Positions 13,001 to 21,800 of a stretch of DNA of 64,000 nucleotides are shown here, piece by piece. The notes under the pieces are model-generated. The model saw nothing but the letters and a program-made list of their open reading frames with translations. It searched no databases and was not told the origin of the DNA. The stretch is from Primula veris (taxonomy: Eukaryota; Streptophyta; Magnoliopsida; Ericales; Primulaceae): positions 8,224,835-8,288,834 of the forward strand of contig OY821744.1 of assembly GCA_963682055.1 (NCBI GenBank). The letters are read 5' to 3'. Position 1 is the stretch's first letter, and each line of letters starts with the position of its first letter. Made by a program: the position numbers and the translations under genes.

Positions 13001-15129
13001 TTGGCATTATGTTTCCGAAAGACCTCGGAAGGCCTGCACGGCTATGTGGATGCTGACATGGCCGGTGATCTGGACAGCCGAAAAAGCACAACAGGATGTG
13101 TTTGTACCTACGGTGGTACTGCTGTGAGTTGGACATCGAAGCTGCAAAAGATCGTTGCACTGTCGACCACAGAGGCTGAGTACGTCGCGATAACGGAAGC
13201 AAGCAAAGAGATGATTTGGTTGCAAGGTTTCTTAGAGGAGCTCGGTCAGAGGACCGACAAGGGAGTTCTGCACTGTGATAGTCAAAGTGCAGTTCAGCTA
13301 GCTAAGAACCCTGTATTCCATTCACGCACAAAGCACATACAGATTCGTTACCATTTTATCCAGGCTGTTCTGGAAGATGGAATCTTCGCGCTAGAAAAAA
13401 TTGAGGGCGCTAAGAACCCCGCCGATATGCTAACGAAGACTGTTACAATCGACAAACTGAGGCTGTGTGCAACCTCAGTAGGACTCCGAGCTTGAGACTC
13501 AGGGTCGTCGCTACACTGGAATAATGAGTAACTCGCCGATGACGGCAGAGTATCAATTACTATACAAGGATACCGATGGGAGCATTCTGCTCGGTGGAGC
13601 ACAGTGAGTTCGGTGGTCGGGGATAATTGAAGCACTCGACATTTAACTCCAAGTGGGAGACCAAATGAGGTTTGGCCATGTTTCCTAATTATCCCACATC
13701 GCCTGAGATTGTAATATGAGCCATTATGGGTTCTATTTATATGCCCCAATATCCTGTATTGTAATTACACCTTTACACAACACCTCTATATTATAAAGAG
13801 AAGAGTTCTATTTGCGAGAGAACCATAGCTTGTAACTAGGCTAGATTACGATTGTAATCCTCTTAATAATACTAAGTGCCACGTGTAGCGGCCCGGAGAC
13901 GTAGCCAATTTGGGTGAACTCCGTTATCAAAGAGTGTGTGCTCGGTTTAAGTTTTTTTGTCTTTCTTTGTGTTAGCCTGTATCGACCCTAACACAATCAC
14001 CAACATAACTATACATTTTCTCTTTTGGTGTTATGTATTCAAAAGTTATGTTTTTTTTTAAATCAAAGTTACTAGTAATGTGTCGATAAGATAGAGTCTC
14101 AGTTTGTTTCTTTAATTAATATATGTAATGATGATGAATAAATTAATAATTTCTTCTATTATTTCATTATTCACTAACGATTTTTGGTTTAGACCGAAAT
14201 ATTTGCTAAGATCTTTATGCATATTTTGGTCCCTTTGAGAACGTAATAAATGAAAAATAATTCAAAATGAATTATTTTTTCGTTTATGATACAAAAATGA
14301 TCAATAGAACGCACTATTGTGTTGTTTTTAACTTTTGAAGTGTGTTAACATAATTAACATAAATCCTATGACTATCTAATGTTATATTGTTATATTTCTA
14401 AGTAAAAAAAAAATTACACCGCAAAGTGCTATGTTGCAACGTTATTTGCGCTTTTAACATAGCTCTCGAAAAAACGCTACGCTAGCGATAACGCTATTTT
14501 AAACATTGGTATAGTATAAAGAAGTATAATTCGTACCTAGGTATTACGAGTGGTGTAACTAATAACATCGTATAGGTGTTATTACATACCCCAAATCAGC
14601 ATAAACTATCGCACAATTAGTACTATAACGTATTTAGTATCAATTAGTGATTGTATAAACAAACATATATAAGGTGAATCCTACAATACAATTAATATTA
14701 TATAACCCAACTAATTAGTTATACCCTATGTTAGCATAAAAAGTAGCACAATTAGTACTACACCATATTTGGTATCAATTATAATATAAGGTGGATCTCA
14801 CAGTAAAATTAATATTATATAACACATTCTATACCGCAAACAAAATAAACTAAACAAAAATTTCTAAACCGTAAGAACGATTAAAAAAATGAATCACAAA
14901 ATCGATAACAAGGTAGAAAGAGAGAGAGAGAGAGAGAGAGAGGACCTTTTGGAGAAGAGGAAACTGAGCACGCATAATCCGTAACGCTACCATCGTATCG
15001 CTAAATGTCAACTCATTCTCTGCAACAACATTTACAAATTACATTAATGTCATTCATTTAAAGTAATTAGTAATATTCACGTTGTAACCTGTTAGATATA
15101 AATATAATTATATAATACGGAAGAGATAG

Positions 15130-15170
<41 letters not shown>

Positions 15171-15286
15171 CCGAGAGATATGGTGTGATTATTTTCTTCT
15201 TCTTCTATAACGCGTTTTTTACGTGAAGATGGAGATGGTGACGTGTCTTCTTCTTTTTCGTCTTTCTCGGTAGTTCTTCTCTTCAT
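3029..15286 (-). CDS. STK19: STK19-type winged-helix nuclear protein, 8 exons, 274 aa
   Basis: Exons (minus, 5'->3'): 15172-15286, 14946-15019, 8309-8389, 6889-6981, 5539-5658, 4844-4915, 4161-4238, 3029-3220; total 825 nt with phases matching at every junction. The first 35 residues are charged and low-complexity (KRRTTEKDEKEEDTS), as expected of a nuclear protein. The body resembles the STK19 family: the patches SSVKDRTQVDRDLE, NTGQDDHAIMF, ISLLINAGLLTRQ, MYWFAIPSVG, GRKELLSFLNRRKYKEM and RFHLRDLIG fall in the same order as in the human protein. STK19 was once called a kinase, but it is a winged-helix DNA-binding protein of transcription-coupled repair, and I see no kinase motifs here. Intron 2 (8390-14945) holds the Copia insertion in the opposite orientation. 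The donors of introns 1 and 2 run straight into CT repeats. Exon assignment is inferred, not transcript-supported. Confidence 0.88.
4017..4056 (+). repeat. Homopolymer of 40 G preceded by GT/GGT repeats
   Basis: A run of 40 consecutive G follows a purine-rich GT and GGT stretch (about 3966-4016). It lies in the last intron of the STK19-type gene, so the pre-mRNA carries a C40 tract. Its exact length may not be reliable in an assembly. Confidence 0.85.
7240..7960. repeat. Possible degenerate LTR or promoter-duplication fragment
   Basis: Two related segments, about 7250-7320 and 7760-7840, share a TATA-like stretch (AATAAATAGAGGCTATG versus TATAAATAGAGGGCTATCC) followed by CTCCTAAA-type sequence. 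This looks like LTR promoter remnants inside intron 3 of the STK19-type gene. No primer-binding site, target duplication or coding relic was recognised, so the call is tentative. Confidence 0.3.
9040..9125 (+). mobile_element. SINE-like tRNA-derived fragment
   Basis: A box A-like stretch (TTTAGTCCAGATGGTT) is followed about 35 bases on by GGAGACCCAAGTTCAAGACTC, which resembles the polymerase III box B region of plant tRNA-derived SINEs. No poly(A) tail or target duplication was identified. It lies inside the left part of the hAT-like element. Confidence 0.4.
9181..9528 (+). repeat. 5' LTR of the Copia element (348 bp)
   Basis: Starts TGTTGAGTTGTGGAG and ends CCCTAACA, giving the standard TGTT...AACA inverted ends. 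Contains TCCCACATCGCC near the start of U3 and a TATA-like TATATTATAAAGAG at about 9322-9336. It should drive transcription on the plus strand. Confidence 0.93.
9531..9542 (+). other. Primer-binding site (initiator Met-tRNA)
   Basis: TGGTATCAGAGC begins two bases after the 5' LTR and is complementary to the 3' end of plant initiator Met-tRNA. It is the usual primer site of Copia elements. Confidence 0.92.
9554..13495 (+). CDS. Copia gag-pol polyprotein, 1313 aa, intact
   Basis: Encodes, in order: Gag (about residues 1-220), a CCHC zinc knuckle CYNCQGMGHFSHEC (about 245-258), an aspartic protease with LDSGAS (catalytic Asp about 297), the zinc-binding GAG-pre-integrase region (WHRRLGH...CEGCIFGKQ), an integrase core with Asp in HSDVWGP, Asp in RSDNGGEY and Glu in NGVAERMNRT, a Copia reverse transcriptase with YVDD (about 995-998), and RNase H (DADMAGDLDSRKS, STTEAEY, CDSQSA). 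Order and motifs are those of the Tork/Tnt1 lineage. The frame is open further upstream, but a start at 9530 would be GTG inside the primer-binding region; the first ATG is at 9554. No stop or frameshift was seen, so the product may be functional. Confidence 0.95.
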   Translation: MAKEDRTAHGIEKFDGKDFAFWRMQIEDYLYGRKMHQPLLLEERPTTTTEEAWKLLDRQVLGVIRLTLSRSVAHNVARETTTMGMMKILTDMYEKPSANNKVHLMRKLFNLRMAEDTPVANHVNKFIDTVNQLDAVEITFEDEVRALILLASLPNSWEFMRAAVSNSIGKEKLTYNGIRDQILAEELRRLDMGECSNDGAALNMGSRDRGKARVWDVRGRSQSRGRRGQSRGGKDSDRSKKNLRCYNCQGMGHFSHECKQPKKGTGRDHVVNIASDEDSGDCLLLTEQRNIESWILDSGASFHTTAQKDLFENYHAGNFGKVYLADGEALDVVGTGDVKIRIPNGSVWKLTKVRHVPRLTKNLISVGQLDAERHSISFSSGAWKVSRGAMVIARGSKVGTLYMTTDEERTIAIAVSQNCSELWHRRLGHMSEKGMKVLAKDSKLPGLKSVNLDMCEGCIFGKQKKVSFRKGGKAPKEEKLALVHSDVWGPSPVTSLGRAQYYVTFIDDSTRKTWVYFLKHKSEVFKKFQEWKAMVELETGNKLKCLRSDNGGEYIDAKFVEFCAHRGIRMEKTIRRTPQQNGVAERMNRTINERARSMRLQSGLPKPLWAHAVSTAVYLINRGPSVPLERRIPEEVWIGKPISYEHLRVFGCLSYIHVDINERTKLDSKSKVCYFMGYGGAEFGYRFWDGQTKRIIRSKDVIFNESILYKDRQNVVVEEDALPSEKSGMVDMNAFPRMLENDIEDEPVVLDNRPADAEEAEELPQTLRPELGRGHRVRRPPARYSPSLHYILLSDAGEPESREEALELKDSSKWELAMKDEMKSLEKNATWQLSELPKGKRALSNKWVFRLKEEQDGTKRYKARLVVKGFQQKAGIDYTEIFSPVVKMTTIRLLLSIVVNANLHLEQLDVKTAFLHGDLDEEIYMLQPEGFAEKGKEKLVCKLRKSLYGLKQAPRQWYKKFDGFMADTGFERSDSDHCCFVKRFENSSCVILLLYVDDMLLAGSSLVEINKVKQQLAKQFEMKDLGAANQILGMRISRGRDGSLFLSQAEYVKKVLARFSMSDAKAVGSPLASHFSLSKKQSPLDEEGKDRMLNIPYASAIGSLMYAMVCTRPDIAHAVGVVSRYMSNPGKYHWEAVKWILRYLSGTVSLALCFRKTSEGLHGYVDADMAGDLDSRKSTTGCVCTYGGTAVSWTSKLQKIVALSTTEAEYVAITEASKEMIWLQGFLEELGQRTDKGVLHCDSQSAVQLAKNPVFHSRTKHIQIRYHFIQAVLEDGIFALEKIEGAKNPADMLTKTVTIDKLRLCATSVGLRA
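13651..13660 (+). other. Polypurine tract
   Basis: AAGTGGGAGA directly precedes the 3' LTR and matches the usual Tork/Tnt1 plus-strand primer. The LTR's expected first 15 bases are missing just after it. Confidence 0.8.
13661..13993 (+). repeat. 3' LTR of the Copia element (333 bp, 5'-truncated)
   Basis: Matches bases 9196-9528 of the 5' LTR with one substitution seen by eye, but lacks its first 15 bases. Ends CCCTAACA, followed by the target duplication CAATC at 13994-13998. Confidence 0.92.
14919..15170. repeat. Two AG/GA microsatellites flanking exon 2 of the STK19-type gene
   Basis: (AG)n covers about 14919-14942 and (GA)n about 15146-15170, the latter next to a TA repeat at about 15130-15145. 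On the coding (minus) strand each is a CT repeat beginning within a few bases of a splice donor: the donor of exon 2 at 14945 and that of exon 1 at 15171. Confidence 0.85.
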
Positions 15287-15439
15287 CGCCTCGTTAAAAT
15301 TCTGATTGGAATTTTCAGCGCCCTAATTTTGCACTTAAATTATGGAGTCCAAATTGTTTATTTAAAATTCTCAGTTTATAAACTATGTAAAATTGTTTGT
15401 TAACAAAATATTATTGAAATATCAACTATATATTTATTT

Positions 15440-16020
15440 TTTTAAAATTAGTAACTTTCGTCATTTATTTGGATGAAAGTTAATTTTAAATTACATTTCA
15501 GTCATAAATTTTATAATGCATAAGAATTTAATTCGAAAATTTTATAAATTTACATTTTTAACATAGTTATTAACAAATAGTTACATATACATGTTCATAC
15601 GTATACATAAAATAAAAAAATATATATAAAAAATACACAATTTATAAATATATATATAAAAATATAACGTTTTATAAAAAAAGATTAACTTTTTTTAATA
15701 TTTTTTAAAATTAAATATATTTTTTAAGAAAAGTTAATATTTTAAAAAAAAAAGTTGTTTTTTTTTTAAAAAAATTACTTTTTTCAAAAAAAAATTCAAA
15801 AAATAAGTAAAATTATTTTTTTTTTCTATATTGTTATATATATATAAATTGTGTATTTCTTTTTTTTTATGAGTATGTATATGTAACTATTTGTTTATGG
15901 GTATGTTAAAAATATAAAATTATAAACTTTTCGGGTTAAATTCATATGTATTATAAAATTTTGGACTGAAATATAATTTAAACTTAACTTACGTCCAATT
16001 AAATTGACGGAGGTCCCCAA
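15440..16020. repeat. Large AT-rich foldback element with arms of about 190 bp
   Basis: The left arm (about 15445-15660) is an imperfect reverse complement of the right arm (about 15830-16015). Shared blocks include ATTTCAGTC, AATTTTATAAT, CAAATAGTTACATATACAT and AATACACAATTTAT. The centre is A/T homopolymer-rich. It resembles a foldback or MITE-like element without coding capacity. Boundaries are approximate. Confidence 0.6.
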
Positions 16021-16239
16021 TTTAGTAAAAAATATATATTTCGATAGTTCAATTGTTAGTATTAGTAGTTTGGTCGCTATTTTGGTTAATGTATGTTAGT
16101 TGGGGTCAATAAAACTATTTTTCCCGAGTTACAAATAAGGGAAAATAGGTGTACTATTGGATTTTAATAATTTAATAACTAATTTGTATTTTTATTAATT
16201 TGGTCCTGACTTATTAATTTTAATTAAAAAAAATATGTT

Positions 16240-16810
16240 TAATATATTGTATTATCATTGATTAACAATTTAGTCACTATAGTACCACTTTTAACAATTT
16301 AGATATTAATCTACTAATTTTCGTCTACTTAAAGACGCAACGGTATAAATTGATGAAATTGCGGTCATTATATATCATATTTCGGAATCTATTTTTTATG
16401 AACGTTGACGGAATTACACTTAATATGTAATAGATGAGAGAACGTGAATGCAATTCCGTCATTTTGTTTAACATAAAGTCCTCAATTGTGACAAAATTTA
16501 TAGACCAATAACTAAATTATTAAAAATGGTATTGCAATACCTAAATTGTTTACTACTGATTGTACATCACACTAAACATATATTTTTCCTTACTTTTGAT
16601 CCAATTACGTGTACGAAATCATAAATCGACGAAATCATACTCACTGTATCTCACATTCGGATCTATTTTCTATAGATAGTTACGTAGTTGCATTCGCTAC
16701 GTGATAGATGAGAAAACGTAACTATATTTTTATCATTTTGTTAAACAACGGTCTACTAATTAAAGAAAAACTGATAGGCAGGGATCCAAATTAGTAAAAT
16801 AATTGGCAAA
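16240..16810 (+). repeat. Two tandem copies of a dispersed repeat family
   Basis: Copies at about 16240-16550 and 16553-16810 share the order AAATTGATGAAATTGC / AAATCGACGAAATC, then CATATTTCGGAATCT / TCACATTCGGATCT, then TAGATGAGAGAACGTGA / TAGATGAGAAAACGTAA, then TCATTTTGTTTAAC / TCATTTTGTTAAAC. Further copies lie at 18118-18400 (inverted) and 54925-55225. The family's class was not recognised. Confidence 0.6.
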
Positions 16811-18117
16811 AAATAGTACAGGTTAACAAATAGCATATTTCCCTTACAAATGATAAAAGTTGCACACTGCAAATATGTGATGTGTGTCATTGGTCCATAT
16901 AAATACATTAATTTTACTTGTTTCCGTGTAAATTGAAGTGTAAATCGGTGGTGTAAATATCGATGGTCATAAACTATTGCAGCAAGATTTACATAAATTT
17001 CATAACATTGGTGTAATTTTTTCAGATTTTGACATTATTTTACAGTGATTTTATATTTGTTCCAAATAAATTAAGCATGATTTTTTACTAAGAATTGTTG
17101 AAATGTGTATATGTTTAATCATGATTTTAGAAATTTTCTATTTTTTCTATATATAATACTATTATTTTGTTAAGTAGTAAAGGAGGAGCGGTGGATTGTC
17201 CACTCTTTATTTAGTAACGATTTTTTAATAGAAATAAATGACGAAAAATTACTAGTGAACAGTCAGCATATGACTGGTTCACTAACCGTTTGTATAAAAA
17301 TGTGGCAAATGGATAAAAAAAATTAAATTTTGATTAATATTTAAATTTAGGTTAGCTCCACCTAGGCTCTATATTTTTGTTTGAGTTTTTATTATGTTGT
17401 ACAATTTGTTTTTAATTTATCAAATTCTAATTTATTAAAAAGATAAAAAATAAATAAATTATTAAAAAATATTATATAACCATCTATTTTTTAATTTAAC
17501 GGTGGTTAAGATTAAACTTACAATAACCGCGCAAATAATATATACTGATGTGTCAGAATGTGTGTGATACCAATTACTACCAACTAATGCTGACAAATTT
17601 GAAATATCCACCGTCAGATATACACCGTGGACTATTAGGAAATAAAGCATAACTTAATGACCAAATAATATTAAAGATTATACTTCAGGGTTATTATCAT
17701 TTAGTGCCTCTAAAATCTAGCTTATGATTAATCAATACCATCTATTTAAATATTCCCTAATCAGGCTAAGAAATACCTTAGTACATCATCAATTCAGATT
17801 AACTCTCAGTCCAATAATTAATATAAAAATTTGTTATATTTTATATGGAAAATATTTCCTTTTTAAAAGGTGGTATTTCTTTATTCAATATGCAATATCA
17901 CTACTCCCCTTTCTAATTTTAATAATATTTTAGTTCATAGATTAATATGCCTAAAGTACCCTCAATTGAATAAATATAACGATGCTCATAACTCATTGAT
18001 GAATAACTCAAATTTAGGATAGCTAATTGATACAAAAAGAAATATGTGGGTGTTGATAGTGAGCCAAACAAACATAAAAAGAGTACATAATAACCTTTCA
18101 ACTCTACCAAGGGTAAA

Positions 18118-18400
18118 AAATATGTTTAATATAATGTATTTTCCGTGATTGATTAACAATTAAGGTAGTGATGTATCTTTAACAGTTAAATTACTAATTT
18201 ATAAATCATGTTACAATTGAGAATTCGACGTTAGAAAAATAACAAAATTACATTCACGTACTCTCACCTGCCAATTAGAATGTAATTTTGTCAACATATG
18301 TCAAAAATAGATTCTAAAATATAAGATATAATGACCGCAATTTCGTCGATGTATATTATCATGTCATTAATTAGACAAAATTGATATATTATTTATTAGA
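18118..18400 (-). repeat. Inverted copy of the same dispersed repeat
   Basis: Read on the minus strand this segment follows the copy at 16240-16550 closely, including GACGAAATTGCGGTCATTAT and GAGAGTACGTGAATG. It ends with the shared TTAATTGTTAATCAATCA block. Confidence 0.65.
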
Positions 18401-18889
18401 GTAATAATCGTATGTTTTTGCCATTCTAGGACTACAACTACAGTGTCTTCCATATCAGTACGACAGCACTTGTATAAGTAATAGTATTCCAAATATAGGA
18501 ATAATATAAAGATTATACATGTAGCCACCTTAAAATATTATCAAAAAAATATTAGCCGTATGTGGACAAAATATAATTTAAATAAAAATGTGTTTTTAAT
18601 ATAAAACAAAACTAATTGGTACATATAATTAAAGTTTTTAGACAATATTTTTAGGTACCAATAACATTTATCTAATATAAAAATGTGACAGTTAGTGTGG
18701 CAAGGTTGGACACGTAGAGAAGATCTGAGCCCCGAAGTGGAATTTGCAAAGTGGTTGCAACTTTATTTTAATTCGTACATAACTTCTACTACATTAAAGC
18801 TCTGAATATATCTATAAAAAGCAAGCGTTACTAAAAAATTGAAATCTACATTACAATACAAACTGGTAATTAAATAAAAATTTAGAGAG

Positions 18890-21800
18890 ATGGAAAATAG
18901 TATAGCAGTAAGTGGAATGCAATTTTCATACGATGATAATAAATCACCTTTGTTCGTTGAGTTCACACTCAACGTTACTCCTGGATCTCGTTGCCTTCTC
19001 GTTGGTGCTAATGGATCCGGTAATTTATATTTTATCCTTTTTAATTTATATATATATATATACTGCTCCGTCAGTTCCTATTTAATTGTTAATTACAAAA
19101 CTAATGGAAATTTTCAAAAGTTGGTCATGTAGTTCAAATGTTAAATTTTATGATTATATTTTAAAAAAATACATTTCGATAATTTTGATACAAGTTATAA
19201 ACCGGTCAAAATTGCACGTAGTTTCGTAGCAGACAATTAAATAGTAAGGGATGGAGTATTAATTGTGACCGCGCACGTGAATATAAGTGTGGTGATCATA
19301 CAACTATAGTAAAAAAAATAGATAGAATATAATTAGATGAGAATACTTAAAAAGAATTTGTGTAGAGGGAGAAATAGTGTTGTTAGCTTTTCATTTTTTC
19401 TATTTTTTTTTTATGAGAGTATGGTAATTAATAATAAATACAAAATTATGGTCATTTTTGAAAAAAAGTGACAAAATTTGGCAGCTTCAAAAAACCTGAG
19501 TTGAATAGTATGATATGATTTGGCAAATTTGGGTTGTTCTGGAGGTCATTATGTTTTTTCGGACGGCTATTTGAAACTTTCATAGCTCTGTGTCTGGTTG
19601 TTATTATTAATTACTATTAGTTAGTATTAATCACTCCGATCCCATTTAGTAGAGTTTTTTTAACTGTAGCAAACTACGTGCAATTTTGACTGGTAAATGA
19701 TGTGTATCTTAATTACCTGTGTGTAATTTTTTTCAAAAGGTGTCATATAGTTAAGATTTTAAAGTATATGATTAACTTTTGAAGAATTTCATTTCGACAG
19801 TTTTGATACAAGTTTATGGCTAGTAAAATTGCACGTAGTTTCGTAGGTGACAATTGGATGGGAACAAAGGGAGTAGGCTCTAAGGTTTAGAAGAAAATAA
19901 TTAAATAAGTGATTTTATCAAAAATTATGTACATAAGAATAACGACTTATATTTCCAGGCAAGACTACGGGGTTGTTAAAAGGAAATGTTATTTTGATAG
20001 GGTTGCAAGACACTTTTTTATCGACATTTCCTTAAAAGGAAAAAAAAATATTTATATAAATTGTGGGGTTGCGGACGCATCTCAATACTCCATTATTGCA
20101 ATAAAGAGGCTCCGCCCCTGTTTACCTGGTTTACAGGTTACAGAAGCTTTAGTTATGATTTGAACTAATGTAATTTTCTTGATTGAGTGGGGTTACTGGA
20201 CTGTTCTGATGGTTAGGTATGCTAATGGCGACTGTATTTTGTGTTTTTACCTATTTTAATTTATTATCATGACTTCAGAAGATTATGCCTAACATCACAC
20301 CTTTTAATATAAAGGACTGTATGAGTAATTGATACTATATGTTTGTGTGTACGTATGTAGTATGTACTCTATATATATCAAGCACACTTTTTTTTATCAC
20401 AGTTTTATATAGTTAACTCTTTTGGATTGAAGGTTGATTTTGGTTTTTCCATCCAACTATGAAACTACTATGTACTGAGCTAGTTGTAGAGCTCGAAGGA
20501 AATATTGTTTCAGAAAAATAACTAATTTAAGGAAAATTAAAATTGTAGTGGTCTTCTTTGAGGAGATGTACCCTTGAATGATATTTCCTGAATGACCAAT
20601 CTAATTATTTGAATATCTCTAGATTTTGTTTTCGCCAATCTAAATGCAGCAGATATGAGTTTCGGATACACGTTGTTGAAAATGATTGTTTATTGGGCTT
20701 AATAAGTTTTTGGTGAGTGTTCCACTGGAATGTCAGAGTTATAATTTATATATCGGGGTACTATGTACCAAAATGATTTTATGTAATATTAGTTTTTGGA
20801 TTCACGGAAATGGAAGGTGATGCTTGGACTAACGTAAAGAGAGATCATGTTTCTAGCCAAACAAGCAAGTCTTATTCAAAATCTGCCACCACTTTTCCTT
20901 ATTGAGTTATTTCACAAGCCTGTTTATGGTTTCCTAACCATGCCTTTCTCACATCCTGCATTTATTGTATAGGTTCAGCATTCACAGTAGGTTCTAGAAA
21001 AACCCCTTTACTTCTAAATGAAGTGAGGAAAAAATAATATCACTATATCGGCCTCCCATATCCACACTTAAGAGCATCCCATCTTCTACATTTTTTCCAC
21101 AAAATTTTGTAGAGCTGATTGGGAATTTTCATATTAAATACTCTTTTACCTTTCTTCTTGCTGTTAGCTCTTCTAGATGTATATAAGAACAAATTAGTAT
21201 TAAAATTTAAAAGAAAGTAAAATAAAAATACCTTAGGGAGATGATAGTAAGACTAATATTGTTAAAACGTAAAAAGAGAGCTGTATTTGAAAAACTGAGA
21301 TTTTCATCCTAGATCTAAAGAATATAGTTGAGAGGCCGGTGCAGATGCTTGTTATAATTTTAGTTTTTCTGGATAGTTCCGATCTGTATGAATTCATTGA
21401 GAAGCATTATATTGGCCTTCTAGGATTCTCCTAACCTCTCATATTCTGCAGGTAAAACTACTTTGCTGAAGATTTTGGCGGGTAAGCATATGGTGGGTGG
21501 CCAAGATGTTGTTCGAGTTTTAAACCGCTCAGCTTTTCATGACACACGCCTTGTTTGTAGTGGTGAATTGTCATACTTGGGGGGATCTTGGAGTAAAACT
21601 ATTGGTTCTGCTGTGAGTTTTAAACTTTGTATTCGACTGAATATATCCTTGAATACATCTTAAAATAACTTGCCAGCTTTTTTAATTATACATCGAGATG
21701 ATGAATCCTTCATCTTTAGATTATCTCGCCAACCTTTTTAATTGCACTAGGAACAATAGGAAAAAACATGTTCTATGGCATGGTTAGATTGGCTTTGCGT

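Larger units (their letters stand above)
9181..13993 (+). mobile_element. Intact young LTR retrotransposon, Ty1/Copia, Tork/Tnt1-like
   Basis: The element is flanked by a perfect 5-bp target duplication, CAATC, at 9176-9180 and 13994-13998. The 5' LTR runs TGTT...AACA. A primer-binding site for initiator Met-tRNA follows it, and a polypurine tract precedes the 3' LTR. One uninterrupted gag-pol frame fills the interior. By eye the LTRs differ by a single base (T/C in GAGTCATTATGGG) over 333 aligned bases, plus a 15-bp deletion at the start of the 3' LTR. Near-identical LTRs and an open frame imply a very recent insertion. It sits antisense to the STK19-type gene, in its second intron, inside an older hAT-like element. 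Confidence 0.95.
8806..14509. mobile_element. hAT-like non-autonomous element split by a Copia insertion
   Basis: The outer ends are flanked by an 8-bp near-duplication: TATAGTAC at 8798-8805 and TATAGTAT at 14510-14517. The termini are imperfect inverted repeats rich in GCG/CGC: CTTGTTTTACAAAACGCGC on the left, and CCAATGTTTAAAATAGCG when the right end is read in reverse. An 8-bp duplication is the hAT signature. Without the Copia element and one target copy, the element is about 880 bp with no coding capacity. It lies in intron 2 of the STK19-type gene. Confidence 0.55.
15287..18889. other. Repeat-rich spacer between divergent STK19-type and ABCI genes
   Basis: No coding region was recognised. 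The spacer must hold both promoters. It contains a large AT-rich foldback (about 15440-16020), two copies of a dispersed repeat at 16240-16810 and an inverted copy at 18118-18400. The small open frames at 17462-18110 have no recognisable motif. Confidence 0.6.

Noticed and set aside
9507..13749. Many minus-strand open frames of 60-135 codons across the Copia element
   Set aside because: They are antisense shadows of the gag-pol frame and the LTR, with no motif of their own.
3029..15286. Serine/threonine kinase function for the STK19-type gene
   Set aside because: No glycine loop, catalytic Lys, HRD or DFG motif is present; the family name is historical.
17462..18110. Small open frames of 62-69 codons between the STK19-type and ABCI genes
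   Set aside because: Hydrophobic composition follows from AT-rich DNA, there are no motifs and no supporting splice structure.
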